This document shows positions 18,646 to 28,208 of a stretch of DNA of 64,000 bases, piece by piece. The position numbers were made by a program, and so were the translations under genes. The stretch covers positions 558,001 to 622,000 of the forward strand of contig NZ_NWMW01000002.1 in the NCBI RefSeq assembly GCF_002351485.1. The letters are read 5' to 3'. The stretch is from Sphingomonas spermidinifaciens. GTDB taxonomy: Bacteria > Pseudomonadota > Alphaproteobacteria > Sphingomonadales > Sphingomonadaceae. The notes below the pieces were generated by a model. The model saw only the letters and a list, made by a program, of their open reading frames with translations, was not told where the DNA came from and ran no database searches. Within the stretch, counting starts at the first letter, position 1, and each line of letters begins with the position of its first letter.

Positions 18646-20994
18646 TCAGGCGAAATCGCGTCCCGTCAGCCGCACCATCCGACCCGGCGTCAGCCGTAAG
18701 GTTTTCGCTTTGTCTCCCAGCAACACGCGCCGCTCGCCGGCCAGCTCGCTCCTGATCCGCGCGCTCGCCAGCCGACCGCCGCGCCACGAAAGGTCGAGCA
18801 TCCCGCGCCCTTTCAGCCGCACGCCCGTCACCGACCCTTGCGGCCACGCGCTCGGCAGCGCCGGCAACAGCAGCAGCGTATCGCCGCGATCCTGTATCAG
18901 CATCTCGAGCATCCCCGCCGCGCCGCCGAAATTGCCGTCGATCTGGAAGGGCGGGTGCGCGTCGAACATGTTGGGATAGGTGCGGTCCGGCCCCAGCAGG
19001 AAGCGCAGGATGCGGTGCGCGTGGTCGCCGTCGCGCAGCCGCGCCCACAGGTTGATCCGCCACGCGGTTGCCCAGCCCGTCGCCTCGTCGCCGCGCAGCT
19101 CGAGCGTACGCTTCGCCGCCGCGGCCAGCGCGGGGGTGGTGTCGGGGGCGATCTGATGGCTGGGGTAGAGCGCATAGAGGTGCGAGACGTGGCGATGGTT
19201 GCGCTCGGGCGCTTCCATGTCCCAGTCCTCCGCCCATTCCATGAGCTGCCCCGCCTTGCCGACGCGATCCGGCGCGAGGCGCGCGCGCGCCGCGGCCATG
19301 GCGCGCGTGCTCTCGTCCTCGCGGCCCAGGATGCGCGCGGCCGCGCCGACATGATCGAACAGGTCGCGCAGGATCTGGTTGTCCATCGCCGGCCCGGCAC
19401 AGAGCGCCCCCCCGAAGGGATGCTGGTTCTCGGGGCTGATCGAGGGGTTGGTCACGAGCGCGCCGGTCGTCGGATCGCGCTGCAGCGTGTCGAGGAAGAA
19501 CAGCGCCGCGCCGTGCAGCACCGGCCAGATACGCTCCAGATACGCGCGATCCCGGCCGTAGTCCCAGCGATCCCACAGGTGCATCGCCAGCCACGCGCCG
19601 CCGGTCGGCCATAGGCCCCATTGCGGCCCGTCGATCGGCGCGGTGTCGCGCCAGGTGTCGGTATTGTGGTGACAGACCCAGCCGCGCGCGCCGTACATCT
19701 CGCGCGCCGTCCGCGCGCCCGTCACCGCCATCTCCTCGACCATGCGGATCAGCGGCTCGGTCAGTTCGGGCAGGCCCGCGGGCTCGGCGGGCCAGTAGTT
19801 CATCTCGGTATTGATGTTGACGGTGTACTTGCTCTCCCAGGGCGGGGTCGGCAGGTCGTTCCAGATACCCTGAAGATTGGCGGGCTGCGTCCCCGGCCGC
19901 GACGAGGCGATCAGGAGATAGCGGGCATAGTCGAAATAGAGCGCGGCGAGCGCCGGGTCGTCGCCCGTCCGCATCGCCTGAATGCGCTTGTCGGTGGGCA
20001 GGTTCGGCCCGTCGCCGAGGTCGAGGCGCACGCGATCGAACAGGCGGCGATGCTCGGTGGTCGCGGTGCGCTCGATCGCCGCGAACGGCCGGGCGGCGGC
20101 GCGGGCGATCTGGTCGCGGGTGATCAACGCCGGGTCGGCGGACAGGTCGTCGAAGCGGCGGAAATTGGTGGCGATGGCGATCAGCAGCGTCACCGCATCA
20201 GCGCCCGCTAGCATCAGCGCATCGCCGTTCGCCGTCACCCGCCCGCCCTCGGCAAGGACGCGCAGCCGCGCCTCGAACTGGATCGCACCGGGGCGGCCAT
20301 GGTGCGGGTCGCCGCTCCCTGACAGGATCAGCGTGTCCTGCCCCTCGGGCGCGACCTTCCATGACTTGAGCGGGCAGGTGAAGCCCAGCCGCGCGGCGAT
20401 CGCACCCGGCCGGTCGGCCTCGATCCGGACCGCGATGACCTGATCGACGGGCGAGGCGAGGACGCGGCGGCGATAGGTCGTGCCGTTCGCCGTCCAGCGC
20501 GTCTCGGCGACCGCGGTGGCGAGGTCGAGGCTGCGACGATAGCCGGTCACGCCCGCATCGGCGCCCGCCATGTCGATCATCAGGCTGCCCGCGGTCTGGT
20601 AGGGCGGCTGCTTCAAGGGCACGCCCATCACGTCGGCGGAGGCGAGCTTCTCGGCCTCGGCGAACTTGCCCGCGAAGACCAGCTCGCGCACCCTGGGCAG
20701 GGCGGCCCTTGCGCGCGGATTGACGGGGTTCTCCGCCGATCCCGCCCAGATCGTGTCCTCGTTGAGTTGCAGCCGCTCGCCGGCGGTGCCGCCGAACACC
20801 ATCGCGCCGAGCCGGCCGTTGCCGACGGGCAGCGCCTCGGTCCATTTGGTCGCGGGCGCGTCGTACCAGAGCTCATGCCGGCTGGGCTGCGCGCGCCGCT
20901 GCGTCGCCGCTACCGGCAGCGCCATCGCCGCGCCGGCGGTCGTTGCCGCGGCCAGCGCGCCGCGCCGCGTGAATCCCCGGTGCTCGTTCGACAT
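18646..20994 (-). CDS. GH95 family glycoside hydrolase (alpha-L-fucosidase/galactosidase type), Tat-exported
   Basis: A 782-residue enzyme with an N-terminal Tat signal (GFTRRGALAAATTAGAAMA). Next come the GH95 N-terminal super-beta-sandwich (LWYDAPATKWTEALPVGNGR, MVFGGTAGERLQLNEDTIW) and the (alpha/alpha)6 catalytic domain with VNINTEMNYWPAE, GWVCHHNTD and NPSISPENQHPFGG. GH95 includes inverting 1,2-alpha-L-fucosidases and alpha-L-galactosidases; on xyloglucan it would remove side-chain fucose or L-galactose. The ATG has GGAGAGG upstream. It is divergent from the esterase gene. Confidence 0.9.
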   Translation of the reverse strand: MSNEHRGFTRRGALAAATTAGAAMALPVAATQRRAQPSRHELWYDAPATKWTEALPVGNGRLGAMVFGGTAGERLQLNEDTIWAGSAENPVNPRARAALPRVRELVFAGKFAEAEKLASADVMGVPLKQPPYQTAGSLMIDMAGADAGVTGYRRSLDLATAVAETRWTANGTTYRRRVLASPVDQVIAVRIEADRPGAIAARLGFTCPLKSWKVAPEGQDTLILSGSGDPHHGRPGAIQFEARLRVLAEGGRVTANGDALMLAGADAVTLLIAIATNFRRFDDLSADPALITRDQIARAAARPFAAIERTATTEHRRLFDRVRLDLGDGPNLPTDKRIQAMRTGDDPALAALYFDYARYLLIASSRPGTQPANLQGIWNDLPTPPWESKYTVNINTEMNYWPAEPAGLPELTEPLIRMVEEMAVTGARTAREMYGARGWVCHHNTDTWRDTAPIDGPQWGLWPTGGAWLAMHLWDRWDYGRDRAYLERIWPVLHGAALFFLDTLQRDPTTGALVTNPSISPENQHPFGGALCAGPAMDNQILRDLFDHVGAAARILGREDESTRAMAAARARLAPDRVGKAGQLMEWAEDWDMEAPERNHRHVSHLYALYPSHQIAPDTTPALAAAAKRTLELRGDEATGWATAWRINLWARLRDGDHAHRILRFLLGPDRTYPNMFDAHPPFQIDGNFGGAAGMLEMLIQDRGDTLLLLPALPSAWPQGSVTGVRLKGRGMLDLSWRGGRLASARIRSELAGERRVLLGDKAKTLRLTPGRMVRLTGRDFA

Positions 20995-21009
20995 TTTTTG
21001 TCCTCTCCC

Positions 21010-21049
21010 TGACGCTTGTTGGCGTCATGTCATGCTGGTAGCGATATCA
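21010..21049. promoter_or_regulatory. Divergent promoter region with two palindromes
   Basis: Between the GH95 and esterase genes, TGACGC (21010-21015) and GCGTCA (21022-21027) form a perfect inverted repeat. TGGTAGCGATATCA (21036-21049) is a LacI-type operator shape (near-palindrome around a central CG) similar to the site at 11002. Both lie within 70 bases of either start codon. Confidence 0.45.
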
Positions 21050-21076
21050 GACAGGATAAAGAAGAGAGGGTGAGGG

Positions 21077-23029
21077 ATGAAGGCGATCTTGCGGCCTGCG
21101 TTCGGGGTGGCGGCGTTGGTGGCGGGTGCCGCGGGGTCGGGAACGGCCCGGGCCGATCCGGTCATCCTCACGCCGATGAGCGACCACGCCGTGCTCCAGC
21201 GCGAGGCGCCGATCGTCGTCACCGGCCGCGCCGATCCGGGCGAGACGATCGCGGTCGAGATGGGCAACGCGCGCCGCACGGTGAAGGCGGGCCGTGATGG
21301 CGCCTGGCGCGCGGTGCTGCCGGCGATGCAGGCGGGCGGCCCGTACAGGCTGACGGCGAAGGGCCGGACCGCGACGGCGGCGATGGACGACCTGCTGATC
21401 GGCGACGTCTGGCTCTGCTCGGGTCAGTCGAACATGGAGTTCGAGACCCACAAGACGCTGAACGGCGACCCGATCGTCACCTGGTCCACCGACCCGCAAA
21501 TCCGCCTGTTGTCGATGGAGCACAAGGTCGCCTTCTCGGCCGATACGCCGCTGACGCCGCGCCCGGCCTGGGCCGCGGCCGCGCCGGCGAGCGTCGCCGA
21601 CTTCTCGGCCGCATGCTATCTGATGGTCAAGCAGCTCAAGGCCGAGCGGAAAGTGCCGATGGGCGCGATCGATTCGAGCTGGGGCGGCACGCAGATCCGT
21701 CCGTGGATCGCCAGCGCCGACGCCGCGAAGCTGCCGGGCATGGCCGAGGACGCCGCGCTCCTCGCCCTCTATCAGCGTGATCCTTCGGCGGGCAGCGCGC
21801 GCTTTGCCGAGCGGTGGGGGACGTGGTGGCGCGGCGTGTCGGGCGAGACGGCCGGGCAGGAGCCGTGGAACGCCCCCGACCGCCGCCAGTGGAACCCGGT
21901 CCCGCGCCTCGCCTTCTGGGAGGAATGGGGCGTGTCCGAGATGGCGGACCTCAACGGCACCGTGTGGTTCCGCAAGACGGTCGAGCTGCCGCGCGCCGGC
22001 GGCGACGCCGTGCTCGAGCTGGGCGGCATCGACGAGCTCGATACCGTCTGGGTCAACGGCGTCGCGGTGGGGTCGAGCTTTGGCTGGGGCGATGCGCGCC
22101 GCTATACCGTGCCGGCCCGCGCGCTGAAGGCGGGCGCCAACGAGATCGTCGTCGCCGTGACCGACACCTATGGTCCGGGCGGTTTGCGCGGACCGGTCGA
22201 GGCGATGAAGCTGACCCCGGCGGGCGGCGCGGCCATCCCGCTCGGCGACGGCTGGCGCTACAGCATCGCCGCCGAGTCGGGCGCGACCGCCGTCCCGCGC
22301 ACGCCCTGGGAAAGCCATGGCGGCCTCTCGACGCTCTACAACGGCATGATTGCGCCCCTGGGGCCGATCGCGCTCAAGGGCGTCGCCTGGTATCAGGGCG
22401 AGAGCGACGTGGGGAAGCCCGGCTACGACCAGCGCATGGCCGCGCTGATGGCGGGCTGGCGGCGGCAGTTCGGAGTGGCCGAGCTGCCCTTCCTGATCGT
22501 CGGCCTTGCCGACTATGGATCGCCGTCGCTCGCGCCCACCGACAGCGGCTGGGGCGTGGTGCGCAACGAGCAGCGCCTCGCGGCGAAGAATGACCGCCAC
22601 GCCGCGATCGTCACTGCGGTCGATATCGGCGAGCGGACCGACATCCACCCGGCGAACAAGAACACGCTGGCCGAGCGGCTGGTGCGGGCGGCGAACGTCG
22701 TCGCCTACGGCGACAAGGGACCGGCGTCGGGGCCGCTGATCGACAGCGCCGTGGCCGAGGGAGCCGACGTGGTGCTGCGCTTCACCGGCGTCACCGGTGC
22801 GCTCCATGCGTGGAGCGCGGCGGGGCCGATCGCGTTCGAGCTGTGTGGCGGCGGCGCCTGCCGCTTCGCCGAGGGGCGGGTCGAGGGCGACCGCGTCATC
22901 CTGAAGGGCGACGGCAAGCCTGTGACCAAGGTCCGCTACGCCTTTGCCGACGCGCCCGTCGTCAACACCTTCGACGAGGCGCCCTTGCCCGTCGTACCGT
23001 TCGAGATCGAGCTGGGAGCCAGGCCATGA
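21077..23029 (+). CDS. Sialate O-acetylesterase-type carbohydrate esterase
   Basis: A 650-residue exported SGNH-fold esterase. A signal peptide runs to about residue 26 (GTARAD). The nucleophile serine is S118 in WLCSGQSNME, the conserved SSWGGTQIRPW lies near residue 200, the WYQGESDVG motif near 440, and the catalytic Asp/His pair is in GERTDIHPANK near 520. A jelly-roll insertion separates the halves. In a plant-polysaccharide cluster it more likely deacetylates hemicellulose (xylan or xyloglucan) than sialic acid. Its stop overlaps the next gene's ATG by 4 bases. Confidence 0.88.
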   Translation: MKAILRPAFGVAALVAGAAGSGTARADPVILTPMSDHAVLQREAPIVVTGRADPGETIAVEMGNARRTVKAGRDGAWRAVLPAMQAGGPYRLTAKGRTATAAMDDLLIGDVWLCSGQSNMEFETHKTLNGDPIVTWSTDPQIRLLSMEHKVAFSADTPLTPRPAWAAAAPASVADFSAACYLMVKQLKAERKVPMGAIDSSWGGTQIRPWIASADAAKLPGMAEDAALLALYQRDPSAGSARFAERWGTWWRGVSGETAGQEPWNAPDRRQWNPVPRLAFWEEWGVSEMADLNGTVWFRKTVELPRAGGDAVLELGGIDELDTVWVNGVAVGSSFGWGDARRYTVPARALKAGANEIVVAVTDTYGPGGLRGPVEAMKLTPAGGAAIPLGDGWRYSIAAESGATAVPRTPWESHGGLSTLYNGMIAPLGPIALKGVAWYQGESDVGKPGYDQRMAALMAGWRRQFGVAELPFLIVGLADYGSPSLAPTDSGWGVVRNEQRLAAKNDRHAAIVTAVDIGERTDIHPANKNTLAERLVRAANVVAYGDKGPASGPLIDSAVAEGADVVLRFTGVTGALHAWSAAGPIAFELCGGGACRFAEGRVEGDRVILKGDGKPVTKVRYAFADAPVVNTFDEAPLPVVPFEIELGARP

Positions 23030-24129
23030 CGAACGAGACGACCCGGCGCGAGGCGCTGATCGGCATCGGCGCGGTGGCGGGACTCGCCGCGCTGCCGCAG
23101 GCGGCGTGCGCGCAACCCGGCCGCAAGCTCGGCTACGCGATCGTCGGGCTCGGCAGTTACGCAACCAATCAGATCATGCCGTCCTTCGCCCGCTGCCAGC
23201 ATTCGCGCATCGCCGCGCTGGTCAGCGGCACGTCCGAGAAGCTCGCGCGCTACGGCGCCGAATACGACGTGCCCGAGAAGAACCGTTACAGCTATGCGAC
23301 CTTCGACCGGATCGCCGACAATCCCGACGTCGATATCGTCTACGTCATCCTGCCGGTGTCGATGCACGCCGAATATTCGATCCGCGCCAGCAAGGCGGGC
23401 AAGCATGTGATGTGCGAGAAGCCGATGGCGCCGACCGCGCGCGAGTGCGAGGCGATGGTCGCCGCCGCGGCCGGGGCGGGCAAGAAGCTGATGATCGGCT
23501 ATCGCAGCCGCTTCCAGCCGCACAATGTCGCCGCGATCGAGCTGTGTCGGACCAAGGCGATCGGCGACCTCAAGATGATCCGCACCGCGCACGGCTTTCC
23601 CATCCAGCCCAATCAGTGGCGGCTCGACCACAAAATGTCGGGCGGCGGGTCGATGATGGATATCGGCATCTACAGTCTTCAGGCCGCGCGCTATCTGGCG
23701 GGCGAGGAGCCCGTGGAAGTCACCGCGGTCGAGAGCACCGACCGCCGCGACCCGCGCTTCGCCACCGTCGAGGACCGGATCGACTTTACCCTCCGCTTCC
23801 CCTCGGGCCTGCTGGCGAGCTGCATCTCGAGCTATTCGTCCAGCCACAACGAATATCGCGCGATCGGCAGCGACGGGTGGATCGAGCTCGAACCTGCCAC
23901 CGCCTATCGCGGACAGGCGATGCGCGTGCGCCGCAACGGCGCGACGTCCACGCCCAATATCGATACCAGCGGCCCCGACCAGTTCGTCGGTCAGCTCGAC
24001 CATCTCGCACAGTGCATCCGCGACAACCGCACCCCGATCGTGCCGGGCGAGGAGGGGCTGCGCGACATCCGGATCATCGAGGCGATCTATCGATCGATGC
24101 GCGAGAAGCGCGCGATTTCCCTTACCTGA
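23026..24129 (+). CDS. Tat-exported Gfo/Idh/MocA family oxidoreductase
   Basis: A 367-residue NAD(P)-dependent oxidoreductase related to glucose-fructose oxidoreductase. An N-terminal TTRREALIGIGAVAGLAAL sequence followed by AACAQP is a Tat signal, so the enzyme is exported folded with its cofactor. The Rossmann motif is AIVGLGSYA, followed by the family EKPMAPT motif and GGGSMMDIGIYSLQAARYL. The start is the ATG in the ATGA overlap with the esterase gene. It may oxidise or hydrolyse a released sugar in the periplasm (this superfamily also holds NAD-dependent glycosidases); the substrate is unknown. Confidence 0.88.
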   Translation: MTNETTRREALIGIGAVAGLAALPQAACAQPGRKLGYAIVGLGSYATNQIMPSFARCQHSRIAALVSGTSEKLARYGAEYDVPEKNRYSYATFDRIADNPDVDIVYVILPVSMHAEYSIRASKAGKHVMCEKPMAPTARECEAMVAAAAGAGKKLMIGYRSRFQPHNVAAIELCRTKAIGDLKMIRTAHGFPIQPNQWRLDHKMSGGGSMMDIGIYSLQAARYLAGEEPVEVTAVESTDRRDPRFATVEDRIDFTLRFPSGLLASCISSYSSSHNEYRAIGSDGWIELEPATAYRGQAMRVRRNGATSTPNIDTSGPDQFVGQLDHLAQCIRDNRTPIVPGEEGLRDIRIIEAIYRSMREKRAISLT

Positions 24130-24142
24130 AGGACTATATGTG

Positions 24143-26656
24143 ATGAAGATCAGGCAGATGGCCTTCGCGCCGGCGATGGCGCTCGCGCTGATGGCGGGCG
24201 CAGCCACGGCTCAGCAGCGGCCGATCACGCTCGACGCGAAGGAAAGTTATCGCGCGCCGGCGGCCGAGATGTGGGTGTTCGCCAACAAGGCCGACCTGTT
24301 CGCCGATGCCAAGATCGCCGGGATCGAGATCGTGCAGCAGGAAACGCGCATCGCCACCAACGGCGATGTGCGGCTTTCGGCGACGCCGGGTCAATGGGAT
24401 CCGCTCGCCCGCGTCGTCGCGCGCCGGGTGGACCGCAAGACGGGGGTGGTCGAGGTCGATTGCGAATATCCCGACCAGGGCTTCCGCTACACCGTGCGCA
24501 CCGAGCCTGCCGGACCGGCGGCGGTGCGCGTCAGCGTGATCCTGCCCGCCGCGCTGCCCGCGGCGGTGGCGGGGAAGGCGGGCTTCACGCTCGAGTTCCT
24601 GCCCTCGGCCTATTGGCACAATGGCTATCTGGCCGACGGTCGGCCGGGCATCTTCCCGCTCCACCCCTCGCCCGACATGGAGCGCACCGCGACACGCAAC
24701 CCGGCGAGCGGACGCAGCGACGGGCCGGGCGCGGAGCCGCTGCCGATGGCGGAGGGCAGGAGCTTCGTCCTCGCTCCTTCCGACCCCGCCAAGCGGGTGA
24801 GCGTGCGCGCGAATGAAGGCTCGATCGCGCTTTATGACGGGCGCGCTCAGGCGCAGAACGGCTGGTTCGTGCTGCGCAGCGTTCTGCCCGCCGGCCGTAG
24901 CGGCCGCGTGCTCGACTGGACCGTGCAGATGACGAGCGTGCCCGGCTGGACGCGCGCGCCAGTGATCGGCCATTCGCAGCTCGGCTATACGGCGGGCGCC
25001 GCGAAGGTGGCGACGATCGAGCTCGACCGGAACGACAAGACGGCGGCGAACGCGCGCCTGATCCGCATCGATGCCGACGGGCGCGAGACAGTGGCGGCGC
25101 AGGGACCGGCCCCCGTTTGGGGCGATTACCTCCGCTACCGCTATCGCCGTTTCGACTTCTCGAAGGTGCGCGAGCCCGGCCTCTACCTGCTCGAATACGG
25201 CAAGACGCGCACCGCGCCGTTCCGCATCGCCGACGACGTGTTCGCCGATGCCTGGCACCCGTCGCTCGGCGTCTATCTGCCCGTCCAGATGGACCATATG
25301 TTCGTCAACGAGGCGTATCGCGTCTGGCACGGCGACCCGCACCGCGACGATGCGCGGCAGGCGCCGGTCAATCACGAGCATATCGACCTTTATCGCCAGG
25401 GACCGACGACGGACACCAAGTTTGCGCCGGGCGAGCATATCCCCGGCCTCGCCATCGGCGGCTGGCTCGATGCCGGCGACTTCGACATCCGCACGCAGAC
25501 GCAGTACGCCGTCGTCCGCTCGCTGGTGCGCAGCTGGGAGCGGTTCGGGCTGAAGCGCGATACGACCGCGATCGACTGGAACACCCGCCGGGTCGAAATC
25601 CACGTGCCCGACGGCACCCCCGATCTGCTTCAGCAAATCCGCCACGGCGCGCTGCAGCTGCAGGCGCAGTTCGACGCGGTCGGCCACGCGATCCACGGCA
25701 TCGTCGAGCCCGAGGTGGGGCAGTACACCCATCTCGGCGACGCCTCGACCAAGACCGACGGCCTCGTCTTCGACCCCGACCTCAAGCCCTATGAGGTGAA
25801 GGGCAACCGTAGCGGCACGCCCGACGATCGCTGGGCCTTCACCAGCAAGGCGTCGGCACTCAATTACGGCTCGGCAGCGGCGCTCGCGGCGGCGGCGCGG
25901 GCGCTGAAGGGCTATGACGATGGGTTCGCCGCGCGCGCGCTCGCGACCGCGCAAAAGGTGTGGGCCGACGAGGACGGGCGTGCGCCCGACACCTTCCGCC
26001 ACGGCAACACGACCGGCGGGCCGATCGATGCCGAGCGCTTCGGCGCGGCGGTCGAGCTCCTGAAGGCGACGGGCGATGCGCGCTATGCCCGCGCGATCGA
26101 GGCGCTGGTGCCGACGCTGGGCGAGCGGCTCGCCTATGACCTTCCCACCGCGCTCGACGCGCTGCCGCTGATGCCGGCGAGCTACCGAACCGCGCTCGAG
26201 GCACAGGCACGCGCGTTCGCGACGCGTGCGGCCGGCTTCGCCAAGGCCAATCCCTACGGCGTGCCGATCGGCGAGGGCGGCTGGGCGGGCAATGGCGGCG
26301 TCGTCGGCTTCGGCCTTGCCGCCTATCGCCTTCACGAGGCGTTTCCCGACATCGTTCCCGCGCGGCACGTGTACGATGCGCTCGACTATCTCCACGGCAA
26401 CCATCCGGGCAGCGACATCTCGTTCGTGTCGGGGGTCGGCACGCGGTCGAAGGAAGTCGCCTATGGCAGCAATCGCGCCGATTTCAGCTACATCGCCGGC
26501 GGGGTGGTGCCCGGCGCGCTGATCCTCAAGCCCGACTTCCCCGAGAACAAGGAGGACTGGCCCTTCTTCTGGGGCGAGAACGAATATGTGGTGGACGTGG
26601 GCGCCGACTATATCGAGCTCGCTGCCGCCGCGGATGCGCTGAGCCGGAAGCGCTGA
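24143..26656 (+). CDS. GH9 family glycoside hydrolase with N-terminal Ig-like domain
   Basis: An 837-residue exported enzyme (signal peptide to about residue 22, AATAQQ). A long N-terminal beta-rich region leads into a cellulase N-terminal Ig-like domain (about 275-375). The (alpha/alpha)6 GH9 domain follows with WLDAGDFDIRTQTQ (D443, D446, base and nucleophile-water aspartates) and the C-terminal FWGENEYVVDVGADY motif, whose acid glutamate is E812 or E814. GH9 members are cellulases, xyloglucanases and exo-glucosidases; this one cannot be placed further. An alternative GTG start at 24140 has slightly better ribosome-site spacing. It starts 13 bases after the oxidoreductase stop. Confidence 0.88.
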   Translation: MKIRQMAFAPAMALALMAGAATAQQRPITLDAKESYRAPAAEMWVFANKADLFADAKIAGIEIVQQETRIATNGDVRLSATPGQWDPLARVVARRVDRKTGVVEVDCEYPDQGFRYTVRTEPAGPAAVRVSVILPAALPAAVAGKAGFTLEFLPSAYWHNGYLADGRPGIFPLHPSPDMERTATRNPASGRSDGPGAEPLPMAEGRSFVLAPSDPAKRVSVRANEGSIALYDGRAQAQNGWFVLRSVLPAGRSGRVLDWTVQMTSVPGWTRAPVIGHSQLGYTAGAAKVATIELDRNDKTAANARLIRIDADGRETVAAQGPAPVWGDYLRYRYRRFDFSKVREPGLYLLEYGKTRTAPFRIADDVFADAWHPSLGVYLPVQMDHMFVNEAYRVWHGDPHRDDARQAPVNHEHIDLYRQGPTTDTKFAPGEHIPGLAIGGWLDAGDFDIRTQTQYAVVRSLVRSWERFGLKRDTTAIDWNTRRVEIHVPDGTPDLLQQIRHGALQLQAQFDAVGHAIHGIVEPEVGQYTHLGDASTKTDGLVFDPDLKPYEVKGNRSGTPDDRWAFTSKASALNYGSAAALAAAARALKGYDDGFAARALATAQKVWADEDGRAPDTFRHGNTTGGPIDAERFGAAVELLKATGDARYARAIEALVPTLGERLAYDLPTALDALPLMPASYRTALEAQARAFATRAAGFAKANPYGVPIGEGGWAGNGGVVGFGLAAYRLHEAFPDIVPARHVYDALDYLHGNHPGSDISFVSGVGTRSKEVAYGSNRADFSYIAGGVVPGALILKPDFPENKEDWPFFWGENEYVVDVGADYIELAAAADALSRKR

Positions 26657-26670
26657 TCGACAGTATCAGA

Positions 26671-26684
26671 TGAAACCGCTACCT
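26671..26684. promoter_or_regulatory. Possible degenerate LacI-type operator before sdaA
   Basis: TGAAACCGCTACCT shares the TGAAACCG half with the operator at 30583 and the CGCTACC half with XylR-like sites. It overlaps the left arm of the sdaA leader hairpin. Weak on its own. Confidence 0.25.
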
Positions 26685-26708
26685 CCTCTCGCATCACGGG
26701 AGAGGAGG
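26682..26708 (+). promoter_or_regulatory. Hairpin that sequesters the sdaA ribosome-binding site
   Basis: CCTCCTCTC (26682-26690) pairs perfectly with GAGAGGAGG (26700-26708) over a 9-base loop. The right arm is the Shine-Dalgarno sequence of sdaA, 5 bases before its GTG start. There is no T run, so translational control is more likely than termination. Confidence 0.55.
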
Positions 26709-26713
26709 CGGCG

Positions 26714-28078
<1,365 letters not shown>

Positions 28079-28087
28079 GTTCGTAAT

Positions 28088-28205
28088 CCGCCCCGGGACG
28101 GGAAGGGGACTGCCAAAGGCGGTGGAGGCGGGCTCACCGCGAACAAAACGCCTGTGGACCTCCCCTCCATCAGCCGGCGGCTGCCGCCCCCCTCGATGGC
28201 AGAGG
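28088..28205. repeat. Intergenic palindromic repeat element (copy 1)
   Basis: The convergent gap between sdaA and GH3 contains ccgccccgggacgggaag, then a gccaaaggcggtggaggcggg box, an irregular centre, and cctcccctcc with gctgccgccccc. The same order of boxes occurs at 37368-37489. This looks like a dispersed intergenic element rather than a gene. Confidence 0.5.
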
Positions 28206-28208
28206 ATT

